Assembly (NCBI GenBank): GCA_963662155.1
Contig: OY759263.1
Coordinates: forward strand, 27,822,548 to 27,886,547
Reading direction: 5' to 3'
DNA: 64,000 bases
DNA from: Lamellibrachia columna
Lineage: Eukaryota > Annelida > Polychaeta > Sabellida > Siboglinidae
Part shown: positions 27,701 through 63,039 of the stretch, in pieces
Layout of the letters: each line of letters opens with the position of its first letter
Numbering within the stretch: position 1 is the stretch's first letter
Program-made: the position numbers and the translations under genes
The notes under the pieces: model-generated
Told to the model about the DNA's origin: nothing
Database searches by the model: none
Seen by the model: only the letters and a program-made list of their open reading frames with translations

Positions 27701-30005
27701 GATTTTCACTTCACTTAATGCTTGAACAAGTATTAAGTAATTTAATAGTTTGTCTGATGATTTCACAAAAACTACATACAAAAGTTGCAGTGGATACTAG
27801 GTACGTTTGGTTTTTCGTAAAATTAATTTGAAATGAGACTAGTAGCCATAGTCCCAAAACCATGACTTACGCTTTGTTTTAAACCATTTCCAAGAATCCA
27901 GGCATTTTATTCAGTACTAGAAGCGGATGAGACTGGGTCAGCTAAGGTAAGGAAAGAAGATAGACAGAGCACCAACTTTCTGACCCACAGTGTCAGACCG
28001 TCAGTGGCAGTCAGGACTGGGTCCAATTACATCATGAATTGTATCTGCAACTGATTACAGCAAAATGCTGTAATTGCAATCGATTGTGGTTTTGAAATTA
28101 TGCTGTAAATGTAATCAAAATATGCTGTGTAATTGCACAATTAGTTCAATTACAATCAATGACACTATTTTTATCAGTTGATTACCAAATATCCCAATTC
28201 AGCAACACACCTGCCATCAGACCTGAGACAAATCACTTTCACAAATTCCAATTAACATCTGCTAATTATTTCCATGGCTCTATATCCCCTATGTATTTTA
28301 ACCAGACTGCAACATGACACCAGACTTGACTGGGACAGGCTGTCTGACTGAGTCGCCATACTTCAGAAGAAGAGCCTCCACACACCATAGGACACGTTAA
28401 GGCATAACAGTTTGTGACACTCAGGTTGTAATAACAGCCGTTTCCCAAGGTCTAGCATTACACGACTTCTCACGACAATTGCAGTGCACACTGACAACTC
28501 GACCATCGGCAACCTGCCATAATTCTGATGTTGTGAGTGTGATCTGCATGCATGCGTACCCTCTCTTGGTTACTTTTGGTCATAATCATGTAAATGCCAA
28601 TGGTAAATGCCAGTAGGATTTCTGCATATATAAATATGTGTGTTAACAACGACAAGATGACACAGTAGGAATGACGCCTATCTCAAAAAAGCATCTCGCA
28701 ATATTGAAAATATAAATAGACACGCTTTCTCTTATCAGCGTGCAGAGAGAGGTGGATGCATTGCAGAAAAGGACAAATGTAAGGGGCTTTTCCAGAACCT
28801 TGTCCCGGGACGTTGTGATCACGGGGAAGAAGTTTATCGCAATTTCTTGTGAATGCTGCCCAACATATTTAACTCAGAACGCCACATTTCCACCATCTCT
28901 GATGCAGTCTCATCATACCATATTGCTAACCATGGGCACAGCCACAGCCCACAGGGCTTAAGCAGGGAGCCTGAATCATGTATCACGCGACAAATGCTGC
29001 ACTGTTATTGGCTAATGGGTTCCCGACAATCGAGTGGCGTTCTAAGAACTGCTCACACTTGCAACTAGGCGTTGAGTCGCCAACCCGGGGCCACACACAC
29101 TGGCGACTAACTGGGTTCCCGATTTAATTTTCAAATCAAATAAGACTCCCAGTTGCAAGCTAGATTTGAGTCTTAATGAGTTGGTGACAGGGAGTCATAG
29201 ACACGGTTTCCGTGCACACTGACGACTCGACTGTCTGCGACAGTTGTATTGAGCAAAAAACAGCAAACCAGCCACCAGTGTATGCGAGGCATTAGGCAGC
29301 TAGCAGTTCTTGGTACTCTCCTTTGTTAGCGCAACAAAGACATGTTATGGCTAACTGATGAATGACCCTTTCAGTATGGCCTTCCTTGCTTTATTAATCA
29401 AACAAAATAATGGATTATAGTCTGAAATGGCAACTATAGTACAACTGTTATGAGCAGGTAAAACATGCTTCTTTGTGGCTCCAATGCATTCAATGTGCAG
29501 AAACAAAATAATTCGTTTTTGTATTTAATCAGCTAAACGCACCTCACTTTGCAACTTCAATTCTAATTAAGTTTTTTATTTGTATCAATTCAATTAAGAT
29601 TTACATTTGTTCCTGAAGTAAACAAATAAAACTTTGATTAATTTTAAATATATTATGCTCACATGTGCCATTTTCGTCATTTATTAATTTTTGAGAATCG
29701 AGTGTGCTATTTTCGCATGCGGCGTGCCTTTCTGGAATTATGTGGGAAGATCCATATCACGGATCTGTAATTGTAACTGAAGTGGTGTGATTGATTTCAA
29801 TTGAAAATTGTAATTTATTTGATTTTGTGTAACTGGACCCAGCCCTGGTGGCAGTGCGACACCGTGCCAATCGAACCCTATTTATCGCCCGTGCACTTAC
29901 GCTACTATTCCAATCTACCTTTATCTTAAGTTGTTTACCTGACTTCGTAATGACAAATACGCCGACTAGCAAGAGTAGAAGCAGGATAACGACGGTGCGA
30001 GACAT
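21787..30005 (-). CDS. CLCC1: CLCC1-like ER membrane protein, copy 1 (4 exons, 332 aa)
   Basis: Coding exons are 30005-29939, 24806-24310, 23750-23595 and 22065-21787. Lengths 67+497+156+279 give 999 nt with every phase matching. Exon 1 is a signal peptide (MSRTVVILLLLLLVGVFVI, then TKS). Exon 2 has an amphipathic stretch (about residues 57-95), a membrane segment near 105-120 and another near 154-172 followed by the basic helix RIYQIERAKKATVLFK. Exon 3 holds the family signature QDPCEKYHLALLVDPVW (human DPCQKYYELLLVNPIW). Exon 4 continues FTRWFTDLMPQFSSAIG and a final membrane segment (279-299). CLCC1 is an ER anion channel or scaffold. This protein lacks the long lumenal N-terminus and the Arg/Pro-rich tail of vertebrate CLCC1, so it is a short paralogue or divergent form. 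Direct splicing of exon 1 to exon 2 across 5.1 kb is inferred; further 5' exons could exist. Confidence 0.72.
22138..22503 (+). mobile_element. CCTCCTCAATTG MITE copy, intron 3 of CLCC1-like copy 1
   Basis: Forward copy with ATGCCCATCATGAATCAGGT, GATCGTTGGATTGGGTAACT, GAGCCGGACCACTTTTGTCC, GAAATGAGACAAGG and a right end AAACTGAGGAAGGAGCTTAA. The left terminus is degenerate. It lies about 70 bp upstream of the last exon's acceptor. Confidence 0.65.
22918..23229. repeat. 22-bp minisatellite, about 14 copies, CLCC1-like intron 3
   Basis: Unit GAGGTCGCTGTTACCACACA plus CA, with variants CATACTCAGAAGTTACTGTT appearing twice in a higher-order pattern. Confidence 0.92.
24125..24268 (-). mobile_element. 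CCTCCTCAATTG MITE fragment near a CLCC1-like donor
   Basis: Landmarks are GGATCTGGTCAAAATTAGTT and CCTGATTTGTGATGGGCTGA, then ATTGAGGAGGGAGCTTA. The fragment ends about 40 bp from the exon 2 donor (24310). Further partial copies are at about 27700-27840, 32445-32590, 44990-45185 and 55860-55922. Confidence 0.58.
25398..25548 (+). mobile_element. Very short 3' end copy of the same LINE with 10-bp tail repeats
   Basis: It begins with the last 12 codons of the LINE ORF (VDTYLRRVGYK, stop), then the shared 3' UTR (GGACTCTCGATAAGCCAATGG), and ends in about three copies of TCTTGTTAAA. Tandem short tail repeats are typical of CR1/L2-type LINEs and define this family's 3' end. Confidence 0.75.
26295..27476 (+). 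mobile_element. Penelope-like element fragment, inverted ends, 12-bp target duplication
   Basis: The insertion is bounded by ATTGCAATCGTT at 26283-26294 and 27477-27488. Inside are 71-bp inverted arms (26293-26363 and 27377-27447) that match perfectly by eye and overlap the left duplication by two bases. Between them is one ORF with the end of a reverse transcriptase and a GIY-YIG endonuclease. Flanking DNA is rich in TTACTATTACA motifs, probably another repeat. The element sits in intron 1 of the CLCC1-like gene, in the opposite orientation. Confidence 0.85.
26331..27380 (+). CDS. Penelope-like RT (C-terminal part) with GIY-YIG endonuclease
   Basis: This 349-codon ORF is the downstream part of a Penelope-like polyprotein. 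It starts inside the left inverted arm and has RYVDDVICLV (RT catalytic YVDD, about residue 30), then MPFLDAKFTRKEDGS and the thumb region. The linker includes MRPHTTLRCLLVHHKDK. The endonuclease begins VYQIPCKNCGAEYIGETGR (about residues 225-243), with the GIY-YIG-type YQI and YIGETGR motifs and a downstream HATTENH. The end is the usual IKEAIWIRKTRTPINRDEG tail. The N-terminal two thirds of the RT (fingers and most of the palm) are absent, so it cannot be autonomous. The stop lies in the right arm. Confidence 0.85.
   Translation: MFSLPGRGFHQRVTLISSVPMTLETICGRYVDDVICLVHKGKAKKLQQHMNTVDPTGSIIFTREDEENNSMPFLDAKFTRKEDGSVKSTVYRKKTHTNQYLNFASHHPKHQKLGVVRTLMHRCETITSEEGDKKEEVEHLREALRVCGYPPWALNKVTDSCKKKKNKKKTNDRNYRSQVVIPYVEGVSERVHRVLKKYGVATAMRPHTTLRCLLVHHKDKVELEEQGELVYQIPCKNCGAEYIGETGRLLKTRLEEHRKDVDNMKKEKYTRSRKKRLMSTINKSALTDHATTENHIIDGEGVNIVGKEPNRRIRHIKEAIWIRKTRTPINRDEGNYELPHVYDDVIKRH
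28012..29847. mobile_element. hAT-like non-autonomous element, 20-bp TIRs, 8-bp target duplication
   Basis: The ends are CAGGACTGGGTCCAATTACA and, inverted, CAGGGCTGGGTCCAGTTACA (18 of 20 identical). They are flanked by a perfect GTGGCAGT duplication at 28004-28011 and 29848-29855, the hAT signature length. Subterminal DNA is rich in TGTAATTGCAATTAC motifs. No transposase is recognisable. Repeated GTGCACACTGAC-ACTCGAC motifs near 28480 and 29212 suggest a second element nested inside. It lies in intron 1 of the CLCC1-like gene. Confidence 0.82.
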
Positions 30006-30180
30006 GGTGTTCTGTCGACTTCGAATTTTTAAGGTAACAACGATTTCCACTTATCGCTTTCGTTTTCAAAGCCGCTCGCTGATTGAATGTTGACATCACG
30101 CGCTCGTCTGATTGGCTGAAATGTTGACATTTTTCTACACGTGGGCATTCTCACTAGATGGCGTTGCTTTAGTCATACAC
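30006..30180 (-). promoter_or_regulatory. Promoter/5' UTR of CLCC1-like copy 1
   Basis: CpG-rich DNA immediately upstream of the copy 1 ATG. An inverted CCAAT box (ATTGG at 30111-30115, in TGATTGGCTGAAATG) sits 106 bp upstream of the ATG, and a CACGTG E-box lies near 30140. The block is shared with 39.04-39.2 kb, including TTTATCGCTTTCGTTTT-like sequence and the CCAAT box, which supports a duplicated promoter. Confidence 0.5.
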
Positions 30181-30225
30181 AGTAGGGGCGAGGGGAGCTC
30201 CTTGAACCAGGGGGTTTCTAACGTA

Positions 30226-30300
30226 ATGTAATTAATAATTTAATTCTGGTGTATTAAAACTAAACCATAATTTAATTCTGGTGTATTAAAACTAAACCAT
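30226..30300. repeat. 33-bp direct repeat, two copies
   Basis: TAATTTAATTCTGGTGTATT plus AAAACTAAACCAT, repeated exactly once, just upstream of the CLCC1-like copy 1 promoter. Confidence 0.85.
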
Positions 30301-31919
30301 ACCCGTACACTTTTCTGTAATTTTCCTTTTCTTTCTGGCATGTATGGTGAACTTTACCAAATTATTGACCTTCCTCACAAGTGTTTCTTGGTAAGGAACT
30401 TTCTCTCTCTTATCACACATACTGATTAACGGTTATGCACTTTTCTTGTATATGGGCCCACCTTGAAATCGCTTTTTTAATCCGGGCCTGGATTCTAGAA
30501 AAGTACCAATGGTTAGAGTACACAATGTCTATACATAGAGGCGTCATTACACTTTAAAAGTGAGGAATTTTGGCTAAATTGATTCACCCTATTTGGCAGT
30601 ACATGTATGTGTTTAGAACATGAGGCATCTGGTGGGACTGGTTTATCCATGCATAAAGGTACCTTGGTTATGAAGCTGAATGGCATAGGACACCGTGTGT
30701 TAAAAATAAATTAATTTCCAAGTGAAGTAAACTCTGTAGACAGTAAATTTATTATATAATATGGGTATATTTCTTATACAAAGCAATGCATTCTCAGAGA
30801 ATGTTGCAAAACAGATTTGAACATGCATAGCATCCTTGGTAAGAAATTGTAGGTTTTGCTTAAGTGTTCTAGGTGATCAAATTGGTAACTATACTATGCT
30901 ATTGTTTTTTCACGATTAAATTAATCTGTGTTGCAAATGGTAGTCATGGTTCAAAGTAGCCCATCGTGTATATCTGCCATGGACCCTGCTTCAGGGGCAC
31001 TTGGAACCAATTTTGTAACAAATTTCATTGCCATATTTTAAAAATGGTACGTTCTTATATAGCGCAGTAGTGCTTTACACTTTAACCCCTGACAGACATG
31101 ATGGATTTTGACTTCTCTGGGAAGCATGCAGCCATGCTGCAATCACTGCGCGAAGACTATTCGTTCAAATATCCACTTCTGTCTGTAGCCAGGTACTCAT
31201 TTATACAGCTGAGTGAACTGTGGCATCATGGGATGAACGATGTACACTACCACGCCCAATAGTGATTGAATCACACAAATCTACCACAACGAATAGTCAT
31301 ACAACCTTATACAGTATAGCAACAATTGACCTAGAGTATAGTGTTATAAGTGTTGCAACTGGCCACGCAGAGGTCAAATTGTCTCAGTGAGCCCCCCCTC
31401 TATCATATAGTATATTAATTATTTATTTTGACAACAAAATGTTTTTGGAGCAGCTGTTCATCACAAATATGATTATACTATTTATAGCTTAACAATCTAA
31501 CAAAATAAGGCTCAACATTTAACTATGGCTACAACATACATGTACATCAACTAATTGTTGTTTATACTTCTTTGGAAAGGTAAAGGTAATTATTAATTGA
31601 ACGTCTTCAAAGTGTCCGATGTTAGCTACTCAGTTGAAGCCCCATTTAACTTTCACACATAGCTCACTGCCAAAATATTTAAATAAGGTCCTTTACATAA
31701 AGCTTGTGTGAGAAAAAAAGATAATTTAACTTTCACAATTTGAGTGAAAAGCTAATTGCTCAGATGTAACTGAAAGCTATAAAGTTAATCAGAATCCAAT
31801 TTATGTTTCACATATTTAGTAGAAAGCCAGTCTCCTCACACTTAGCGAGTTTATATTTTTTATGGTTTCCCTCTGATAAAAAAAGTCCAACATCCTTTGT
31901 GCTATAAAAGGTAAGTTCT

Positions 31920-32110
31920 TGCTGCAATTACTGCGCGAAGACTATTCGTTCACATATCCACCACTGTCTGTATTGCCAGGTACTCCTTTATACAGCTGAG
32001 TGAACTGTGGCAGCGTGGGGTGATCAAACTTGCCAAAGGTTTGAAGCGACCACAGTGGGATTTGAAAGCGGGTTCTCTCGATTGAGAGTCCAGCATTCTA
32101 ACGGGTATGT
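31920..32110 (+). mobile_element. Second SINE family (GCTGCAA-CTGCGCGAAG type), best copy
   Basis: Landmarks are ACTGCGCGAAGACTATTCGT, CAGGTACTCCTTTATACAGC and TGAGTGAACTGTGGCAGCG. A B-box-like GGGATTTGAAAGCGGG follows, then TCGATTGAGAGTCCAGCATT. Related copies: about 31115-31260, 36025-36185 and 63880-64000 (running off the window). Confidence 0.6.
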
Positions 32111-33973
32111 TTACGCCCTCTCCCCCCATATGACTCTTTCTTTTCTTTAGATAAAGGTGGGGCAGAACAATGAATGGAACAGCCAGGAAATGTTCCCTTC
32201 TTATGCATTTCAAATAATTCTGTTGGTATGGCAACTATTTTCATATCGATGCACATTGAACACACAAACACAGGCATTTCACTTTATTATTATGCAGAAT
32301 GCCATCACATGATTGTCAAATATAAATACCAACAAAATGACACTGACATCGATCACACTAAAATACTACATCATGACTACAAACCATAATCATGCACTCG
32401 ATGTCAGTGATAAATGGTGACATTAAAACACCCTTCTCGATTAATAATTTAGCCCATCGCGAATCAGATTTGTTGATGTTTAAATATGTAGTACGTGTAT
32501 AGCTTATGTAATATGCACAGTTGGTTTAATAGAAGAGAGCACACTTTATCATTGAAAAAATTTATTTTGATCGATTGATTGGGTACAGAACAGGGGGCGA
32601 AGTACTCAGTACTCATGTACTCAAGTATATTTTTGAACTCATGTTCAATGTACTCAGATTTTACGAGTACATTATGAGTACGTCTGAGTACTTTTTTGAA
32701 AATGACATTGTGAAAATTATTTAATTTCTTATTACCAAATCATTAACAATTACAACAATAATTTCAAAAAGTATGGTATCAAATTGTATTACCTGCATAT
32801 GAGTCAAATTAACAAAATATGTTCTAACACAGGATCATTAAAAAACACTTTTATTATGTCAATTCTGTTGCAATAATCATGATAACAATTGCAATGTAAT
32901 AGCAATTATTATTGTTACATTTAGTAGATGTGGTTTAATTTTTACTTGGTACTGATGAGTTTTCACAAACTCACACCGTGGATCACTTTTCTGCACATTG
33001 AATCCACAAAGGCTTCACTTAAAGAGGAAGCATCTTTTGATTTTTATCCCAGTCAGAAACCCCTAGTTCATATCCATAGTTGTACTAGTTATCAGTCCAG
33101 AACATAATTCTTGTATTTGTTTAATTAAGCCAGGAAGTCCAGTAAGCCCATAATGAAGTGACAGTGCTAAGTACTGCTTGTTTGGTGCCAATTTGTAGTG
33201 TAGTATGTACAAAGGGATATTGAGCCCTGGACATTGGCACGTGCTAATCCACCCTCTCAGCAAACATTAGTTGTGGATAAAATCTGAGTAGTTATTAATT
33301 TTTACGTACAGGACTAGACAACGTCAACATGGTTACATATGAAAACAGGTAATGACCAGTTTACAGCTATAACTATCCCTTGTCTAATGTGACAACTTAG
33401 AAGTCCACATGTCATTCAACATACAATGTCACAATGCTGTAGAAAAACAAAAACAGGTGCATTATAACCTCACAATCATGTCAGATGATGAACCTTTGAA
33501 ACCTTTCCTCCTAATAATATCTTTAATTGCACACACAGTGTAGCATATACATAATAAGGTTATTAGCATAGCATAAAATATAAGCAAGGATGCATAACAC
33601 ATTACCACTAGTTTAACAATACTATACATGTATCCTCAATATATAAAATATGAGCATTACTTAAAATAGTACAACACATAAAAAACATCTTGTATATATA
33701 TATATATATATCATTAGAAAACCTCACCCCAATATGATAAACCATGACAAGGGACAATTCCCCCTGCATATACATGACAGTCTGCTACTCCACCTGGTTG
33801 TCAGCATGAAGATGTTCACAGACTGGTTGAAGTAGCAGTGAAAGAACAAAACAGTTCTGTTTTAAAAAGCAACACAGCACATCACGTTATCCATATGCAA
33901 AGCTCTATTTGTGCCTGTGGTGGAACAACAACAAATATTAGACTTATACAATATGCACCAGGTTAATTTATAT

Positions 33974-34073
<100 letters not shown>

Positions 34074-35194
34074 TATTCATGCAACAAGTGTAAAAATGCA
34101 CACAATATAGAGTCCAGCCAATTTTTCTGAATCAACACTGATGAATGCTATTTGTAAACAAGAGTAAATAGATATAATAATTACCATTTTTTTAATTATG
34201 TATGATGTCATAGTCTCATAGATGTCCACATAGTAGGCCTATATACCATGTGCAGTCATGATTTACTTTCAATAAAATTAAACTAATGCACTCATATTAA
34301 CACAAGCAGTGAGGAGGACTGACTCTGTCCTGTCCAACACATGACAAACATTACTGCTACATGGCTCTGAGCAATAATGGCATTCACTAGCTAGATATGG
34401 CACTGATTAGAAATGAGGAAGGCTACAATGACAAAGTATGAACACGGTCATATTACTGAACATCGGCTTGTCCAATAAGTCTCAAAAACAAATACAATAC
34501 CAAATCACTGATGATGTTAGCTACAACAACTTGACATCCCACCCCTGACCCAATTTCAGTGGACCATAATTTGAAGAAGGACAATATTAGCATAAACACA
34601 GTTGTTGTGAGACAGTGGCAAAATATATTCATGGCAAATTTAGGATATCTCTGCTATGCACAGGGTGTGTCACATGTGCCCAGATATGTCCCTTTTTTTC
34701 AGACAGGCACTCCCATTTTTTCTGGCCAAATAGTCTCTGTTTTCAGCCAGACATCCCCTTTCTTTAGTCAGATGCCCATTTTTATCCAGACACACCCCCT
34801 ATTTTATGTTGCTGCTTTGTAGCAACTTGCTTTTTTCAGTTCCCACGTCTTCCATATTCAAATCGTAACAAAGGAAATGAGAGACGATATCCACACAACA
34901 TCACTAAGAGTAGCAACAACACTATTGCACCAAACACAAATATGGCGGGTTGCCATTGCACTGGGAATTTACTGAACCACAGTTGGAGAGATAAACCAAT
35001 CGCTGAGACGTATTCTGGCATCAGATATGGGATCCAACGAGTAAAACTGGAGATCAGCACCTGTAAAGATCGGCAGAAGACTTTCAAAGAAAGGCAAAAT
35101 TTGTGTGATAAACAAAGTTCACTAGCTTGTTTGTACAAATTTGTTATTTAGGTTTGGTGGTATCACTAGATAAACCATTAAATTATTCTTGATC

Positions 35195-35435
35195 TGGCTT
35201 TAGATACTATAACATAAGGATTTAGATACTATAACATAAGGCTTTAGATACTATAACATAAGGTTATTCACGCTTTTGCAAGTTACACAATCTAATGTTC
35301 ATAGTTGATTGTTTTGATGATCTTAACAAAAGTTTTATTAAACCGACTGTGCACACATATTACTTGAGCTACAGATTTGAACATCATATGAACCTGATTT
35401 GCGATGGGCTAAATTGATTGAGGAGGGTATCTTGA
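35195..35435 (-). mobile_element. CCTCCTCAATTG MITE copy with internal triplication, CLCC1-like copy 2
   Basis: Reverse copy ending TTTGCGATGGGCTAAATTGA, then TTGAGGAGGG. The 21-bp unit TTTAGATACTATAACATAAGG is present three times at about 35201-35263, corresponding to the single CTTATGCTATAATTTATAG region of other copies. Confidence 0.6.
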
Positions 35436-35795
35436 GATGACTTATGGATGTTTGATATATCTTGTCATTTGCCTCACTAGTGAAAAGACCTTTTCATACA
35501 CACAAGATTCCAGTCATGAGTTTCCAAGAACTTTGGTCACTGGAAAAACACTACTCTACCAAACAGACACCAATAATGTTGCCAGCATTATGTTGGAACT
35601 TACCGCAGGTAGATTCACCTCCCAAAGAGGGTGCACTAGCAATGCAAGATGGTATTTCTCACACGGGTCCTGTTGATCCCATGAGACAAGTGACAGTACC
35701 CAGATCCTCAGTGATTGCCAAAACCACATCACATTAGGGTGGCACTCAAGTGGCATTCCCTACACAAATAGGCATAAATATACACACATGCACGT

Positions 35796-35909
<114 letters not shown>

Positions 35910-36714
35910 ATACAAACTGTGCAGTAATAGGACGTAGACCACTGTTTCTTATCAAGCTTGGCCATTAGGACCACTGGCAATCCCATTCATCTGAAACAAA
36001 AATTCAATTCCTCTGGTAACCTTTCAGCCATGCTGCAATGACTGTACGAAAGCAATTCATACATGTAATCCCATCTTTCTCTGTAACCAGGTACTTGTTT
36101 ATGCAGCTTAGTGAACTGGGGCAATGTGGAATGAGAGAAATTGCCATGGATTCGAGGCAGCATCAAGATTATTTGGTCCACACTCTTCTCAACTGAATCT
36201 TAAATTTTCTACCACTATGTTCCACAAGAACAAACAGTCTGATTAAACAGTTATAAATACCATTTGGTGTGCTGGCCACTAATATTAATGCCACACTTAA
36301 TTGCACAGTTAAACTTTGGCAAAAATCAATTAAAGTTACTTTCCGAGTAATTTAGTATTGCAAAGTGGCTGACTTTATTGTTTGTAAACATACCTTAAAC
36401 AATACTGTTGCTTTCTTTGCTCTTTCAATCTGATACACCCTGATGAACTCCACAGCAAAACTGATTGCAAAGAATGCCAATATGGCACTGCATGCATAGC
36501 GTTTCCAGGGACTTTTAAAATGTTCACCAAATCCCCGACACCGATAAAAAAGCAAAATAACCACTCCTATTACTGAAGTCGAGATACGAGTTATGTGGTA
36601 GCCAGTTTGGCAAGCTGTATCCTGGAGGGTCGCCTTGTTTGTTGAAAGCCACTGAAACAGAGATGCAAGTGAAACAGTTTCGATTTATAACAACATATTA
36701 GATTAGTTGGCAAG

Positions 36715-36970
36715 TCACGAACAGGCAAGTCAAGTCTCAAGTCATTGACCTGCAAGTCAAGTCCAAGTCAAGTCTTGAGTCATCTCTCTGAATTCCAAGT
36801 CAAGTCCCAAGTCAACATTGATTGTTGTGGATTGTCTGTGGTAATTTGTGGTCAAGTCAAGTCAAGTCAAGTCAAGTCAAGTCAAGTCAATTCATCTCTC
36901 TGAATGCCAAGTTAAGTTGCAAGTCATGAAAATGGGCGACTCGCTTCAGACTTGAGTCAGCCCATACAAC
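36715..36970. repeat. CAAGT-rich degenerate pentanucleotide repeat
   Basis: A perfect (CAAGT)n block at about 36852-36890, flanked by irregular CAAGTCAAGTCTCAAGTCAT text, in the intron or 5' flank of CLCC1-like copy 2. Confidence 0.8.
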
Positions 36971-38149
36971 TTGAGTCAAAAATAGCAATATATACAGTGA
37001 GTGGGCTGGTAACACTAACAGAAGTCACTATGTAACTGTGACTGTGTTTAAATGATGGGGAGCTAACCTTTTTATATATTTAGAAAATTAGGATTCAAAG
37101 TTAAACTACTTCCAAGAATTCAGGCGACATGTACGTATGTAAGTAGAAGAATTGCCACTGGGTGAGAATGGCTTGCCTACATGCCCAGGCCATGAAAGAT
37201 GACAGAGCACAGACCCGGCTGCTGTATTCCACTTAATAAGGACACAGCACGCGTGAAAAAATTACAAGGAATCTGTTGTTATAAGCATACACCAAAATTT
37301 GTTTCTCTAGACAATGATTTAACTGTTTAACACTAGTGGTGTCATATGGTGACTAGTGTAGAACAACAAGTGGTGCCAACTGTTTAACACCAGATGGCGA
37401 CACTTTTCAGTTGTCCCACAGTGGTCAGATTACAATATTTATGGATCCTGCTGATTAAAAAAGGGGGTGTATGCTAATTAAGGCATGTACGTTTAATAGT
37501 TTGAATACGGTACATACAAAGCATCAATCATTATTGTTTTCCCATTGAAACTAATGCTAAAAGTAAGTCCGGGAATTCCAAACTTAACATTTTTATTTTT
37601 GTCTTTTCACCAACCTGCAATAGCAGTTTTGTCAGATACAATTTTGTTTTCAAGAAAATCAACGTGGAAGATGCTTGCTGTCATTTATCATCCAAACAAA
37701 CTTCTGTTTTTGTACACAGGAAACCTTTACATCACTGTCATGTGCATATATGCTGCCAACTAGCAATTTCATCTTTGGCTCGGCACAGCAGAATTGTCAT
37801 AGACATATTGTGATGTCTGTAAATTTATACATATGCCTTATTCCCAGTTCATAAACTATTTTTTCTGGGTGCAAGAAATCGTTGAAAGTGGGTATCATCT
37901 CAACACAACTGGCACTTTATTAGCATTTACATGGACTTGGAAGTAAAAAAGTCTGTCCCCACCCACATATTGCGACCAGATTTGGGGACAACTGTGTAAA
38001 CATTATATAAATTTCAAATCTACACCAATTACACACACCTATTCCAATCTCAAAAATACCAATTCCAATGATCAATTCCATATTGAAATAACAGTGAACA
38101 TGGACAGAGCAACCACAGGCAGTCTTATATTCCAGTTCCATTTACTAAA

Positions 38150-39042
38150 TTAGAGGGCAATAAATCAGAACATTTAGGGCAGTTATTTGTAACTCTGGAA
38201 ATGATAGCAAAGAAAATTAAGAAGATGAAAGATAATAAATCACCTGGAGTTGATGGGATATCACCAAAACTGCTTAAGGAAATTGTTGAGCAAATTAGTA
38301 AACCACTTGCAAAATTGTTTAACTTGTCACTAGAAGAAGGAATGGTTCCTTCAGAATGTAAAGGAGCAAACATTACGCCGCTATTTAAGAAGGGATTGAG
38401 GAACAAGCCAGAAAATTACAGACCAGTGAGTTTAACATCAGTTGTATGTAAATTACTCGAAACATTAATTAGAGACCACATGGTGGAATTCCTTGCAAAA
38501 CGTAAATTAATAAATACATCTCAAGATGGGTTCCTAAAAGCAAGGTCACGTCTAACCAATCTCTTATGTTTTTTGGAAGAAATTACAAAGAGGGTAGATG
38601 ACGGGTCACAAGTGGATGTTGTCTACTCAGATTTTCAGAAAGCTTTCGATAAAGTGCCACATCAAAGATTGTTACTTAAACTAAAAGCCCATGGTAATGA
38701 TGTAATCAACTGGATAGAAAAGTGGCTTACACACAGAAGACAGAGAGTAATAGTAGATGGTGAGATTTCAAACTAGAAATCTGTTTTGAGTGAGGTACCA
38801 CAGGGATCAGTATTAGGCCCTATACTGTTTTTAATATATATAAAATAAAATGATTTTGGAAGATGACATCTAGCAAAGTACTCAAATTTGCAGATGACAC
38901 AAAAGTATTCTGAAAGGTTACTAATGATACAGATGAACAAAGTTTACAGGATGATCTAGATAAATTAGTTAAATGGTCAGAAAAATGGCAAATGTTATTA
39001 AATTTTGGGAAGTGTAAATGTATACACAGAGGGCATGGAAAC
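38150..39042 (+). mobile_element. LINE fragment, RT core (Jockey/CR1-like), interrupting CLCC1-like copy 2
   Basis: The ORF at 38201-38776 reads KDNKSPGVDGISPKLLKEI, NYRPVSLTSVVCKLLE, SDFQKAFDKVPHQRL and NWIEKWLTHRRQRVIVDGE. After a stop comes EVPQGSVLGPILFLIYI, where the YADD region is degenerate. Sequence from about 38890 to 39037 matches the LINE at 19.76-19.90 kb. Homology stops abruptly near 39042, where the promoter-like block homologous to CLCC1-like copy 1 begins. It is a dead copy lacking both ends. Confidence 0.85.
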
Positions 39043-39864
39043 ATATCAGATGTCTTTTTGTCGACTGCAACTTTTTGAGATACGCTTAATAACTATTTCG
39101 GCATGCCACGATTTCCATTTGTTTATCGCTTTCGTTTTGATATTGCCCCCGCCCCCGCACTGCACGCTCGTCTGCTGCGGCTATCGTCTGATTGGCCGAA
39201 ATGTCGACAGTGACTTACCCAACTTACTATAGCTGTTATTAAAATATATTGTTCAATAATTAATTATATGTTAAGGTAGCCACGCGATTTCTGTGTTTAC
39301 AATAGTTATTATTTTATTTCAATTCTTATTTCAATTGATATAAAAAAAATATTTCAATATTTTATTTCAATTTTATTTCAACTTTAATATGCCACTGGCA
39401 CTGACACTGCCACTGTCCTGACAGTAACATAAAGTCTAAAGACGACAACGATTAACAAGAATTAATGATGATGATATATAGTTGATAAGTTGTCATAATT
39501 TGACATGCCCGGCTACAGTACGCCTAACTTCAGTATTTGCACGTTTCTGGCATGAATGCAAAACTAGGAGTCTTGACTAACTTGAGAGGCCTCGAAAGTT
39601 CCGGCTGTCAGTCCCGCCGAAAGTACACAGCGCGATTAGGATTAGAGGCGGAAGATATGTCAAGTGGCGTTCGGCCCGATACGCTATCTAGTATCTGACA
39701 CTTTGCCAAGCCAGGCCGACAAGTTTGCGCAACCATCACTTTTTCAGACTGTGTTCGGGGCTAAATGTGTTACTGTCAGTGTTTTTATACGCTGCAACGC
39801 ACAGCCACAGTTCTTTCATCCCGCTAACCTAGCAATTTCGAAATAAGAAGTATGCGGGTTTGAA

Positions 39865-62926
<23,062 letters not shown>

Positions 62927-63039
62927 GACTTGTTGTTGTTACATATCTGCATCAGTTCAGACAGCCTTGATACATTTTGGGACAAATTACAGAATTGACT
63001 GGGTCATGTATGTTTCTGCAGTGGCTCATGAAATTGCAG

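Noticed and set aside
28470..28655. Hydrophobic minus-strand segment with apparent acceptor and donor (AEILLAFTIGIYMIMTKSNQ)
   Set aside because: It resembled a missing CLCC1-like exon, but it lies inside the hAT-like element bounded by GTGGCAGT.
30060..30145. ER stress response element (CCAAT-N9-CCACG) in the CLCC1-like promoter
   Set aside because: The CCAAT box is there, but the bases nine positions downstream are GCGTG in copy 1 and GCCGC in copy 2, not CCACG.
39664..39846. 60-codon plus-strand ORF upstream of the proposed DENND3 exon 1
   Set aside because: It stops before the donor and shows no family resemblance; it is probably 5' UTR or promoter DNA.
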